In this document: positions 44,801 through 55,453 of the stretch, in pieces | How the letters are laid out: every line of letters starts with the position of its first letter | Numbering within the stretch: the first letter of the stretch is position 1 | DNA from: Hormiphora californensis | Lineage: Eukaryota; Ctenophora; Tentaculata; Cydippida; Pleurobrachiidae | Direction: 5' to 3' | DNA: 64,000 bases | Assembly: GCA_020137815.1 (NCBI GenBank) | Contig: CM035356.1 | Location: 945,001 to 1,009,000 of the forward strand | Made by a program: the position numbers and the translations under genes | Notes under the pieces: generated by a model | The model's input: the letters and a program-made list of their open reading frames with translations, nothing else | Databases searched by the model: none | Told to the model about the DNA's origin: nothing

Positions 44801-45885
44801 GCCCAAGGTTATAATTTGCTGCCATATGGAGTGTTTAAATACTGTAGCCTTTTGCTGAACATGAGAATAAATTCTAAACTTCCCTCACAAAGCAAAACTA
44901 CTCTCCTCGCGAACTTTATTACCCCTTCCTTGTGTGATGACATGGCATGTTATTGTCTCTTCGGTATAAGTCAACTCCTTCCTCCACCAGGACCAGACAG
45001 GAACGATGAAGGGACGCGTTCATAATACACTTAAAGATATTGGAGCTGTCAAGAAACAATCAAAAACTGCTGTCCTATCTGCTTAAACAGGGGAATGCAC
45101 TACGGCCCTTCTGGACTGTCTCAGTATCAGAGGTCCATCAGTGACAGATTCCCTCCCAGACCCAATAGACCAGGTCAGGTCCCTCTCAGGCCCTCTCGAC
45201 GTGGGTACCCTCTCTTCTATAATTTTAACTTTACTAACTCAATCTGAATACTCCTAGTTTTTCCACCCTTCCTTCTATACGGCATGTATGATGAAACGCT
45301 ATGTACAGTCGACTAAAGGATGAGAATCACCTGCACAAGCGACAAGAACACGACATCAAGACTTACACACAAAAACAGTTACAAGCCTGATAATGATGGG
45401 GCCTTGAGGACGAATATGGACTTCTCTAATCCAACCCTTAAATAGGTTAGTTTGAATGAAATATCTGAATCTGAAAAATTCATGGACTGCTGCTTCTGAA
45501 TTTGTTAGTCATTTCGGCAAGTCGAGTCACGCTGTGTCTCAAGTTTTCGCGACGCGCTCGACACACGCAACTTGGGACAGGAGTGTTAGCACTTCGGTTT
45601 TGGTCTCGCGCACGCAAAATCACAGCACATCATGGTTTTTTAAAAAAAACAGTGTGAGCGCCCCTCAATCTGACCTCGCCGTTTAGGGACGGAGCCTGGG
45701 ACCCTGACACTGTCAAAAAACGTGGTCTTGACACACTCCATATTTCCAGGGACGAAAGATATAGCAGTGCGACAAAGCATATAAGCAAGAAAGAGGAATA
45801 GCCGAGATTGACATTCAGGAGGAGGGAAAAATGATGAAAAGAAGATTCGACAGGAGGGAAACAGGAAATACAATTTGACGTGTAA
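38830..45885 (+). pseudogene. Noisy copy of FRMD8-like exons 3-6 and last four
   Basis: Exon equivalents are near 38,832-38,935, 39,187-39,318, 39,463-39,557, 39,805-39,857, 44,637-44,696, 44,988-45,090, 45,281-45,445 and 45,749-45,884. Substitutions match copy 1 and not the copy at 47.5 kb, but each exon has indels. Bases 40,980-43,080 are a C/T-biased nonsense stretch that replaces the damaged tract at 25.6-26.25 kb. Confidence 0.75.
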
Positions 45886-46337
45886 TAAGACTGTGAACTA
45901 AGAAAATGTCAGTTCTTTTTTTATAGAGATACTGTAGATCGAAAATTTTACACAAGACTTTATCTCATGCAAAATTAGAAAATACGGGAGAATGGTGTTT
46001 TTTTAAAAGAGAGCTATGGAATAACGTAAGGCCATGTCTTGTTCCTTTATGCTACACTCAATGGCAGTGTGCCCTATTACAAAGTCTGGTTCAATATAAA
46101 GGTTGAGTAAGGGGTGGAGACCTCTCACCCCTTACTAAAAAAGTCCAAACCGTTATAGTCATCTGGCAGATACTCAAACAGAGAGGGCGAGAGAGGGTAA
46201 AATTAGCCTGTGATGAAACTGTGAATGTGATGTGTACAGGATTACGGAAAATTTGTTTGAAAAATAAAATTATTCGATGCTGTTTTATGGTGTAAAATAT
46301 GTACACTCCTTATTTTGAAATGTGGTATTTTGCTTTT

Positions 46338-46884
46338 AGTTCTTATACCGGATACAACGAGAGTGTAGGTTACATCCACGGATAGAGGCAATTAAAAAAT
46401 TCACCCCGGCACTAACACTAAAGCTTTACTCGTCCGGGAAGAAGAATGAATCCTGAATTAACAATGATTACAGGGAATTAAATACAATAAACGTATCGGC
46501 AACTGAATTCGAGTAGCGCTAGTTTTTTAAGCAAACCCAGCCTCCCTCAAACCCCCGCCTCCCCCTTCCCGGCGCCAACACCCAGCCACATGAAAATGTT
46601 TCCCCAGCACATGTATCAGTGATCAGTTACACACCACGATATATTCACAGCGTGAACAGCTATGAAAAAACATAAATATCATTTTTACACAGGTATTCTA
46701 TCTATCTTCATTCATCTAGTCTTAAAGTTAAACATTTTTTGCGAGTACGGGGTACCAAGAAACTTTTACAATTAAAGGAGAGGTGGGAACACATCTCACA
46801 ATACATCAAAGAAAAGTCGTGGAAATGCAAGTATGCAAAGAAGCAACTTATGTGGTAGTTTTCCGCTATTATAGAGAGAGAAGA

Positions 46885-46915
<31 letters not shown>

Positions 46916-46960
46916 GAGCGAGGTAGTAGAGAGAGAGAGAGAGAGAGCTATAGAAGATGC
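46338..46960. repeat. Noisy copy of the 3' flank found at 49,100-49,690
   Basis: After the FRMD8-like 3' end this copy continues with ATACAACGAGAG, CAGCCACATGAAAATG and GGGAACACATCTCAC, which also follow the third copy. It lacks the 55-bp element present there at 49,246-49,300. It ends in a broken (GA)n/(CT)n tract (46,870-47,130). Confidence 0.7.
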
Positions 46961-47344
46961 GAGAGAGAGTCAGATCGCAGAATACGAGATCTATGGTCTC
47001 TCTCTCTATCTCTATCTCTCTCTCTCTTCTCTCCATCTCTCTCTCTCTCTCTATCTCTCTCTCTTCTTCTCTTCTATCTCGTCAGCTCGCTTATATCATT
47101 TCGCCTCTACTCTCTTCTCTCTCTCTCTCTCTCCATCATATTCATAACGTATTGTGCCTGAGGTAAATTTTTTGGTGGTTTGATTCAAGCATTAAGTACT
47201 GTTGACTAGGCAACCTCGTGATTAGTTGATAAGAACCAACTGGGTGACGAGGGGTATGTTAAAACCTAGCTTGAAGGGGATAATTTGATGTGTTGATAAG
47301 ATATGGGAATTCTCCCGAATTCTCTCAAAGCATGACCATTACAA

Positions 47345-49110
47345 CTGCTACATAGTAGTTTATTAGAGGCCAGTGAAGGAAGGGCAGCTCATGGTACCGA
47401 GATAGCAAGATAGATTGTATCTTACAAGAAGAACTACCTTAGATCCCTGTTATACCCAGTACACTAATTTGATTGTTCCATTTCAGAAACTCATGACGAC
47501 TGTTGAAAGTAAGAATGTTACAGAGGCTAACCTTGCAGAAGGTATGGATTGTTATTACACACTCTCGAAACGTATTGTAGAGATGATTCTGAGTGAAATC
47601 TCTTAGAAAATCATAATAGTTTCCGAGAAATTGAAGTCTGAGTGAGTTAAAAACGCCCAAATTGTTATAATTTGCTACAAGTGGAGTGTTAAAACTTCAG
47701 CTTCTTGCTGACATGAGAATACATTCAAAACTCTCACACAACACATACCTATCTTCCTCGAATCTTCCTTGTGTGGCCCACATAGTATTTTATTTTCTGT
47801 TCGGTAGATCAACTCCTTCCTCCACACAGGACCAGACAAAGACGATGCAATGGATGCGTTCATAATACACTTTAATATTATTGGGGCTGTCAAGAAACAA
47901 TCAAAAACAGCTGTTCCTATCTTCTCAAAACAGGTGAATTCATCAGTGATAGATTCCCACCAGACTACTGCACTGTCAGGTCCCTCTCAGGTCTTGCCTT
48001 GTTCGACACTCCCTTGAACAAAACAACTCAGGCCCTCTCGACATGGAGCCCTCTCTAGAATTTTAACTTTCCTAACTCCAAATTGATTCCCCGAATACTC
48101 CTAGTTTTTACCACCCCTTCCTCCTATACAGGCATGTATGATGAACGCCATGTACAGTCGCCTAAAGGATGAGAATCACCTTCACAGCGATAAGAACACG
48201 ACATCAACACTACACACAACAGTTACAAGCACTGACACTGATGGGGCCTTGGGACGAAATATGGATTTCTCAAATCCAACTCTTAAAATAGGTTAGTTTG
48301 AACTAAAATATCTGAACATTCCTGAACTGCTGCAGCTGCAGCTGTTCGTTATTTCGGCACAAGAGTCACACTGTGTGTCTCAAAGTTTTCTGCGCGCGCT
48401 CGACACACGCAACTTGAACAGAGTGTTAGCACTTCGGTTTTGGTCGCGCACGCAAAATTCACAGCCCTCATGGTTTAAAAAACAGTGTGAGCGCTTTCAA
48501 ATTTGAAGGAACTCGCCGTTTTCTGACGGCGCTGACCTGACACTGTCAAATTAAACGTGGTCTTGCCATGACACACCCCATTTCCAGGGACAAAAGAAGT
48601 TGCAGTGGCGACGAAGCACATCAGCAAGAAAGAGAACATCCGAGGATTGACATTCAGCGAGGATGGGAAAATGAAGAAAATGAAGATTCGACAAGGAGGG
48701 AAACAGGAATTACAATTTGACGTGTAATGATAGACTGTGAAGTTATTAAAATTTCAGTTCTTTTTAGTGTACTGTAGATCGAATTTTACACAAGACTTTA
48801 TTCATGCAACTAGAATAACACGGGGATAGTGTTTGTTTGAGAGCTATGAAAGCTGTGCATGTGGGGCATATACTGTTTCTACCCACCAGCCACCATTTAC
48901 AGGGTTACAGCTATGACAGTCGTCGCCCTGTAGTCGGTCCGTAGTCATCTGTCAGAGAGGGAGAGAGAGAGGGGGGTAAATTAGTGATTTACTGTGGATG
49001 TGATATGTACAGGATAAATGTTTGAAAATAAAATTATTCAATGCTGTTTTATGTTAAAATATGTACACTCTTATTTTGAAATGTTGTATTTTGCTTTTAG
49101 ATTCTTATAC
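47345..49110 (+). repeat. Clean third copy of the FRMD8-like 3' end
   Basis: Matches 27,655-29,440 collinearly with substitutions and a few short indels in introns (for example GTATGGATTG against GTATTG just after exon 27,831). Indels are sparse and the coding exons are intact, unlike the second copy. It probably represents the other haplotype or a real duplicate. Confidence 0.85.
47487..48727 (+). CDS. FRMD8: FRMD8-like last four exons (copy 3)
   Basis: Exons 47,487-47,541, 47,830-47,933, 48,132-48,291 and 48,588-48,727 (TAA). The encoded residues are identical to those of copy 1. Twenty coding bases differ (0, 7, 8 and 5 in the four exons) and every difference is at a silent third codon position. 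No upstream exon of this copy is present, so as placed here it could not make a full protein. Confidence 0.8.
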
Positions 49111-49237
49111 CGCTATACAACGAGAGTGTAACTGTTTACATCCCCGGATATATTGGCAATTAAAAATTCACTCCGTCACTAACACTAAGCGTTACTCTTC
49201 CGGGAAGAATGAATCCTGAATTCACAATTAGTACATG

Positions 49238-49308
49238 GCATTCATCTGTGCCATACCCCAATTTGACAGTGCGCTCAGATGGGGTCGCGGCGCCAGACAG
49301 GCATTCAT
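49238..49308. mobile_element. 55-bp palindromic MITE with 8-bp target duplication
   Basis: Element 49,246-49,300 begins CTGTGCCATACCCCAATTTG and ends GGGGTCGCGGCGCCAGACAG, a partial inverted pair. It is flanked by GCATTCAT on both sides (49,238-49,245 and 49,301-49,308). The copy at about 46,470-46,485 lacks the element. An 8-bp duplication fits hAT or P-type elements. Confidence 0.75.
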
Positions 49309-49356
49309 CAATAGAATATCTGCACTGAATTCAGTAGCAGCAGTTCAGCACCCCCT

Positions 49357-49360
<4 letters not shown>

Positions 49361-49390
<30 letters not shown>
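49361..49390. repeat. Poly-C run of about 30 bases
   Basis: An uninterrupted C-run, absent at this length from the second copy (46,550-46,570), so its length is unreliable. Confidence 0.85.
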
Positions 49391-49391
<1 letters not shown>

Positions 49392-49659
49392 CCCCAACCT
49401 AGCCACATGAAAATGTTTCCCCAGCACATGTATCAGTAATCAACTAATCAGTTACACGATATTCACATAGCAGTGTGAACAGCTATGAAACATACTCTAA
49501 GTCTTAAATATCATTTCTTCACAGCTGTTCTTCTATCTCTCTCGCTCTAAGTTACACGTTTTTGCGAGTACCAATCCACTTTCCATTAAAATGATATGTG
49601 GGAACACATCTCACACTCACTCTCACAGAAAAGTGTGGAAAGCAATCTCACGAAGAACT

Positions 49660-49671
49660 TCTTTTCTTTCT

Positions 49672-49724
<53 letters not shown>

Positions 49725-50083
49725 CTCCCTCCCCCATCCTCCTTTTCTTCCCTCTCCTCCTCTCCCCTCCTCCTCTTCTTTCTCCGTCGTTCCGGGACCC
49801 TCCCTCCCCGGTGTTTTTCATATATTGCGTTCATCAGCGTTTTTTCCTCTCTCCTCTATCCTCGGTCCCCCTCTCTCTGTCAGTTTTTTTTTTTTTTTCC
49901 CCGGGTTTTTCCTTTTAAGAAATGGGGAAAAGAATCTCCGGGCTTTTCTTTCTTTTTTATTTCCTTTTTCTCTCACCTCTCTCTCCCCCTTTTCCCCCCT
50001 TTTCCCGGGTTTCTTTTCCTTTCTCCTTTTTTTTTTTCTCCCCGGGGGCCTTTTTCTCCCCTTCTTTTTTTTCGCCCCTTTGT

Positions 50084-50114
<31 letters not shown>

Positions 50115-50470
50115 CCCCCCCCCCCCCCCCCGGGCTAATTTCCCGTTCAAAACTTCCCCCCTTCCTCTTCCCCTTTCCCTATTTCCTAATCCCTCCCGGG
50201 GGTTTTTTTGTTTTTGTGTTGTTCAATTTCCCTTTTTTTTTCCTCTTTCTCGTTTTTCCTCTCCCTTTTTTTTTTTTTTTTCCCTTCCCCCTTTCCCTTC
50301 TCTCTTTTCCCCTTTGTTTTTTCCCCCCCCCTTTTTCTTTTTTTTCCCCTTTTTAAAACCGGTTTTTTTGCTGGGAAAGGCTTTAACCTTTTTCCCCTAG
50401 AATACCTCTTCCCTCCTTTCCCCCCTTTTCCCTCTCTTTCCCCCTTTGGGGTTTTTTTTTCCTAATGAAA
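49660..50470. other. Pyrimidine-rich low-quality stretch
   Basis: Begins as (CT)n at 49,676 and degrades into runs of T, C and occasional G, including long C-runs at 50,084-50,130. Long open frames in all forward frames follow from the composition. No gene is called. Confidence 0.7.
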
Positions 50471-50654
50471 GGGTTGTTTTATATTTTGGGGATATTTATT
50501 CGTTGAGTCCCTTTGTTCATATCATAAAGGGGGTATAGAATATAGGGCTCTCGAGGTTGATCTACCGAACCCTCACAGAGTCACACAACTCGATGGTTAC
50601 TCCTCGACGAACAAACGGCTCGATAACAATTCGTGTTTCTTAGCTAATGGGGCA

Positions 50655-50960
50655 GGGGATTTGAGAAAGTCTCTTTTCTGAACGTCCATCCAGCCAGAGT
50701 TTCCCCTTATAAAAGAGGCTTTCTCAATTCCCCACATCACTCATGAGCTGTCTGGTGGCGCCAGACCCCACTTGATTCTCTGACAGTGCGCTCAGATGGG
50801 GTCGCGGCGCCATACAGCTCTTTTCTGAGCCTCCATCCAGGGCCAGCTAGAGTTTCCCCTTAGAAAAGAGGCTTTCTTAATTTCTCACATCACTCATGAG
50901 CTGTCTGGCGGCGCCAGACCCCATTTAATTCTCAATGAGCGCTCAGATGCAGCTCATGAG
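50655..50960. repeat. Tandem duplication carrying two palindromic elements
   Basis: The block CTTTTCTGAAC...CCATCCAG...GAGTTTCCCCTTA...AAAGAGGCTTTCT...CATCACTCATGAG occurs at 50,675-50,748 and again at 50,818-50,900. Each copy is followed by a member of the CTGTCTGGCGGCGCCAGACC family (50,749-50,818 complete; 50,901-50,950 shortened). Confidence 0.8.
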
Positions 50961-51104
50961 GGATATGGGGAGTTGAGAAAGCCTCACCAACCACGAATTG
51001 GAAACAAAATAGCCCATATTATGGCCATAATATAGTCGCCTATAACACATTCATTGTAAAATTTTGAGATATAATATAATTATTTAGGTAGCACTGCTTG
51101 TACA

Positions 51105-51215
51105 ACTTATAACACTGGGCAGTGTTATAAGTTTTCACTTATAACACCCCCCCAGTGTTATAAGTTTTCACTTATAACACCCCCCAGTGATACATGAAAA
51201 CTTATAACACTGCTG
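51105..51215. repeat. Repeated CTTATAACAC inverted words
   Basis: ACTTATAACAC and GTGTTATAAGT alternate five times, with C-rich spacers (CCCCCCCAGTG). The same words reappear in the hairpin cluster at 51,747-51,788. Confidence 0.85.
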
Positions 51216-51535
51216 CACTTAGAACTCCTTACTCCACTGTTTCTGTCACACTTAAAAACCGTTAGAAAGATAAGCATTTACGAACTCCCTCCCTCTCTCT
51301 CTTTCTTCTTTCACACTGTCAAGCCGTTGCAGCACCGAAATCAAGATAACAGTTACAAACTCCCGGACCCACGTCCCACACATTCTTTATCTCTCTCACT
51401 CTCACTAATCTCTCACTCTCTTTACCTATCTCAGGCGTTATCTTATCTTATACTGATATCTCTGCCTGCTACCATATCATAAATTAGCTCTATTGTTACG
51501 CCCTAAAGTGTCTCTCACTCTTGTTTTAAAAATTT

Positions 51536-51830
51536 TACAATGCAATTTTATTATGCCTATTTTCGTTGTACCTGATGTCAACAATAATGTCCCAGATTCT
51601 TACACTTTTAGACCTCGCAGGCTCGGTCAAAAAGTAAAACTACATCACTCGCAGGCTCGTGAGGTAGTTACACTTAGTGGCACTCGCAGGCTCGTGCACT
51701 AAAGTACAAGAATCTGCCTCGACCTGTGGTCTCGGATCATTATTGTTGTACTTATAACACTCGACCTTCGGTCTCGTGTTATAAGTTTTCAGGTACAACT
51801 TATAGGCATACTAAAATCCTACAATACCTT
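51536..51830. repeat. Nested hairpin cluster with shared CTCG caps
   Basis: Outer arms 51,552-51,573 and 51,791-51,811 pair (TATGCCTA...GTTGTACCT with AGGTACAACTTATAGGCATA). Inside, a second pair joins CAACAATAATG and CATTATTGTTG, and a third joins CAGATTCTTAC and GTACAAGAATCTG. Five terminal hairpins carry caps: GACCTCGCAGGCTCGGTC, CACTCGCAGGCTCGTG, GCACTCGCAGGCTCGTGC, CTCGACCTGTGGTCTCGG and CACTCGACCTTCGGTCTCGTG. There is no coding potential. It may be a transposon or a structured locus. Confidence 0.7.
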
Positions 51831-51859
51831 ATGTTTATAATAGCCACCCAGTTCTCTTC

Positions 51860-52668
51860 TATGTGGAATACAACATATTGTTGAACTATTACGATAATCA
51901 TTCTCTCTCGTGACACCATTCCTCATCTAGCTCTCCCTCACTCTATATTTCTCCTCCCTATTAGGAAATCTGTTCTTTCCATACACACCTGTCATAGTTC
52001 AGTTCCTATCTGACTGACAATTAGCGAACGAACATATTCGTAACTAGCAAGTTATAGATAATTTCAATAATATTAGAAATCTTGAGCTGTACTGCAACTG
52101 TGTCATACTGTCATATTGTGTATGTATGTGTAAAAGAATAATTGGTTTTTCACAACATGCTCACAGTTACAGTGTATGTGCTAAAAACACTCCTTGCATC
52201 CATAATACACCTTCTCTCAGTGACCAGTGACCAGTGTCATCGCACAATGGAATGAATTTTTCTCCCCGTGGCAGTCGTTCTATGCTATGTGTATACAGTA
52301 CACGTGTGTTTGTTTTGCATCTGCTTCTCTCACAGTATATCATGTGTACAATGTACATCATGTGTGCAGTACATCATGTGTTGTGATATATATTTCCACA
52401 CCTTTATCGACATGACGCTGTATGTCATTTTATTCCGTATACAAAGCTTGTTCTTAATTGTTGTTGCCAGCCCGGTTCCTTCTCGGTTGTGTCCTGTCAG
52501 GTCAATGCTCTGATAGCTTGTGTCTCATCTCTTTCTATTTTAACTTTCCTTTTATTCCGTATTCGCAATCATCTTGTGCATATTGTGAATAACCATACTA
52601 CCGTCATCCCGTTCGGACTAAAATTACTCTGATATCACCTGTAACAAGCAGCTCCCTCTTGATTTCAG
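51860..52668. other. Upstream region of the 52.7-kb gene
   Basis: No exon is supported. ATGTGTACA/TGTACATCATGTG words recur at 52,340-52,385. A non-coding 5' exon probably lies here or upstream, because an acceptor (TTGATTTCAG) precedes the start exon at 52,669. Confidence 0.4.
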
Positions 52669-52691
52669 TCTCTAGCGTTCCCCGACCAGAT

Positions 52692-54114
52692 ATGGCTGCG
52701 GCCAAGACTACAGCAGCACCCTTATCCAGCCCCGCGGGAGGGGAGGGTAGCAAAAGGTACACGTTCTCAAAGATCGCAACCATGGCGACCTCGTACATTG
52801 GAAAGAGCAAAAATATAACCGGTTCAATTAACCTCCAGGTTAGAAATATTGCCAGTTGCCACACTTTTTTTTCTCGATTTTCTTCATCACCTTGCAAGGG
52901 TTCCTCTCCCCCACAAGACACAAACCCCGTATTTCAGTCATTGAAGAATGTTAGTGAGAATGTTACTAACATGGCTAGTAGCGTCAACATGGGGAATCTT
53001 ACAACCAACCTAGCTTCTATGCAAACTAGGTATGAACAAATGATACACAAATCCTAATCGATGTTCATTAGTATTCAACATCTACTAGCTCTAAATTTTA
53101 GACTAAAATTCATACACATTCTATCTCTGACGTCATATTATCACTACAGAGTGACGGAGATGGCTAGCACGGCGAGTATGGAAAGTTTAAAAAAGGTTCA
53201 AGGGATGGCCACCATGGAGAACCTCAATGCGGCCACTGCAGCGGCCACTGGAGGTCTCCAAACTACCATGTCTGGCCTGGAAGGACTTAGTAAAACTATC
53301 ATGGACAACATAGGTAGGAGCAGGAGTTTCTTTGGGTCGGAGCGCTATATCGCCCATCAGGCAGTCTCCTTCCGATATATGTTCCCTCCCCTTACTCAAT
53401 AAACCACTAAACCACCTTCCCCTTTTCAGCCGAACAAAAGAAGGCCCTTACAAATGAGGAGGTTTTGAAGGCAAAGGGGAACTTCCAGCTGCTGGCAACT
53501 ATTCGGAAGATAGAGTACCAGATCCTCCTTATTTTATTCTACTTTCTTATCGCCTTTCTAATCAACTGGTAAGTAATTTTGATTTGTTGGGGCCGGGGGA
53601 CCGCCCTTACAGTGTCTGGCGGAGCAGACTCCGATTTGATTCTCGCTCAGATGGGGTCTGCGGCGCCAGACAGACAGTATGTGACACAACAAGTGTGACA
53701 AGTTCAGTAACAACTAAACGAACAGGTATTTTGTGAGTGGAGTGGAGCAGACGGTGACGTTGATGAAGAAAAGCAGGGACTTTATCAACGATCCCAATCT
53801 CGAGATGAAACTACGTGACAGTATGATGGACTTGAAAAAGGTAACTTGTAGCGTCACAAGCTAGCCACTTTTATCCTAGCTATAATAATAGGGTCGGCAC
53901 TCGGCACCCAACACTGCAGTGGTTGTGTCACCAAGTACCCAACCTCTCCCCACAGTACGGCGATTTGGATCAATTGTCACAAGGTATCGGCTCTCTAAAA
54001 GATGGGCTAGCCCAAAAGATCCAAGACGGTGCCAAGACGTTAACCGATAGTGCAGCCAGTGTTAGAGACAACGTTGGTAATGTGTTGCACCGTTCTAACA
54101 AGGAGGACCTTTAG
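52692..54114 (+). CDS. Membrane protein with helical repeats and one central TM segment, 271 residues
   Basis: Six exons join without a phase error: 52,692-52,838 (ATG), 52,938-53,029, 53,150-53,313, 53,430-53,568, 53,726-53,840 and 53,956-54,114 (TAG). All have GT/AG ends. The N-terminal part has a Lys/Arg-containing KRYTFSKIATMATSYIGKSK. Residues about 50-135 are Met/Ser/Thr/Asn-rich amphipathic repeats (NVTNMASSVNMGNLTTNLAS; MASTASMESLKKVQGMATME; TMSGLEGLSKTIMDN), of the 11-mer type seen in lipid-binding helices. Residues about 164-184 are a strong TM segment (IEYQILLILFYFLIAFLINW). A charged region and a final amphipathic stretch (GSLKDGLAQKIQDGAKTLTD) follow. There is no signal peptide. 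I do not recognise the family; a membrane- or lipid-droplet-associated role is inference. Confidence 0.82.
53613..53677. mobile_element. Palindromic MITE in intron 4 of the 52.7-kb gene
   Basis: TGTCTGGCGGAGCAGACTCC and GGGGTCTGCGGCGCCAGACA are inverted ends around TTTGATTCTCGCTCAGAT, a member of the family at 49,246. Confidence 0.75.
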
Positions 54115-54182
54115 GAGGAACCAGATTTTATCATTTCATGAGTTTTTATCGTTTTGATTGTCAGTGCAGTGTGCGCTCAAAT

Positions 54183-54234
54183 CTGTCAGGCCGATTCTCT
54201 GACACGCTCAAATCGGGTCAGCGCCGCCAGACAG
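54183..54234. mobile_element. Diverged member of the palindromic MITE family
   Basis: CTGTCAGGCCGATTCTCTGA through AATCGGGTCAGCGCCGCCAG then ACAG, in the 3' UTR of the 52.7-kb gene. It links the CTGTCTGGCGGCGCC family with the shorter GTCAGGCCAATGCTCTGAC motif seen at 52,495, 56,612, 63,410 and 63,480. Confidence 0.65.
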
Positions 54235-54464
54235 TTTTTTCATTAGTTTGTTACACTTTACTTAGTTGACTGTAAGTTATTGCCGCAGGATTGATGGCAT
54301 TTTTTAATTTATCTGGATGTGAAAATATTGAATATGATACTTTTACTGATTTCATCAAGATGAGATCTATTTCAACCAATATTGGTGTCTTTATCTCACC
54401 ATCCAATGATTCCCTCTCAACCTGATAATGACATTCAGTTGTGACTTGTGCAAGATCTTAGCTA

Positions 54465-54552
54465 CAGTCGGACCCCGATATACCGGGCACCCGATTAACC
54501 GGAATGTGCAAAACTCTTTCCCCGAGCATCCCGGTAAATCGGGGTCCCACTG
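54465..54552. mobile_element. pogo-like MITE, 88 bp
   Basis: Begins CAGTCGGACCCCGATATACC and ends GGTAAATCGGGGTCCCACTG; TA on both sides. Same family as 11,749-11,825. Confidence 0.8.
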
Positions 54553-54847
54553 TACTTCATAATCTTAAAAACTCAGTATATCCTTGCATAAAGAATCTTA
54601 ATTTAACTTAACAAACATACACATACGTGCGTAATTAGCCACATCATCATGTGTTAACATTGTTAACAACAAAAAATTTAGAGACAATTAAGGAACAAAA
54701 ATATAAGTTCTCTTACTGGTAACACTCTGTAGCAAAAAATACATTCTCAAAATACAGCTGGTCTTGAGATTTTAGTTTTGCCAAATATATAACAAGCAGC
54801 TCCAATCAATCACTCTTCTCTCCATAAATAAACACGCTCAATAAATA

Positions 54848-54997
54848 CAGTCAAACCTCGATTAACCGGACTCAGCTCGGGGAAATTGTTTTTGCAGGGT
54901 AAATCGATGTCCGGTGAATCTAGCCATGCTACGTACAGCTGTTGTGTCGTGAGACACGGAACATAACATCGCAAGGTAAATCGAGATTTGATCGCAT
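54848..54997. mobile_element. Diverged pogo-like MITE
   Basis: Left end CAGTCAAACCTCGATTAACC; the right end is recognisable as GGTAAATCGAGATTTGATCG. It is older than the two other copies. Confidence 0.55.
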
Positions 54998-55269
54998 AGT
55001 TGTTTTCACACAGACACAAAACTGCAAAAATATTTGTTCAGCAAATAATTATTAAATTGTTCTCTCTGACCCATATAAAGATATATGGCTTTAATGCTTT
55101 GCCATCTCCAATAAATTCCCCGATTTCATTTTATTCTGATCAGATAATAATAATAATTGTCTCTTTTTCTCTTTCATCTGCAGCAGAGTTTATAATGCCC
55201 AGCTGGCCCGTGCTACATCGCCCGAATCTGCAGCAGTAGCAGATACCATCCCCTCCTTCTCGCTTTCCC

Positions 55270-55284
55270 TCTCCCTTTTTCTCC

Positions 55285-55321
<37 letters not shown>

Positions 55322-55430
55322 CCTTTCTCTCTCTCTCTCTCTCTCCCACTCTCTCTTTCTCTCTATCCCTCTATCTATCTCTCTATCTATCTCTCTCTCT
55401 CCCACTCTCTCTTTCTCTCTCTATCGTTCG
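55270..55430. repeat. (CT)n/(CTAT)n microsatellite
   Basis: About 160 bases of CTCT with CTAT and CCACTCTCTCTTT interruptions, downstream (in gene orientation) of the VWC-receptor stop codon. Confidence 0.93.
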
Positions 55431-55453
55431 TCACAAGCATACAATGCTCAGTA

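Larger units (their letters stand above)
29501..46337. other. Noisy second copy of 16,096-29,443
   Basis: Starts at GACCAGAGGTTTCACTCTGC inside the retrotransposon (equivalent of 16,105) and follows copy 1 in order through the 14-bp satellite, the minisatellite, the small membrane gene, the FRMD8-like exons and their 3' end. Single-base insertions and deletions occur every 10-30 bases, mostly in homopolymers, and gene exons are frameshifted. Where copy 1 has long CT tracts this copy has non-repetitive sequence (35,850-36,000; 40,980-43,080). This is the profile of an uncorrected single-molecule read. Coding calls should not be taken from it. Confidence 0.85.

Noticed and set aside
29501-46337. 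True tandem gene duplication of the FRMD8-like locus
   Set aside because: Error pattern, frameshifts in all exons and start inside a transposon frame point to an assembly artefact, so no second functional gene is called.
49591-50400. Forward frame of 269 residues
   Set aside because: Composition artefact of poly-C/poly-T sequence; three frames are open at once.
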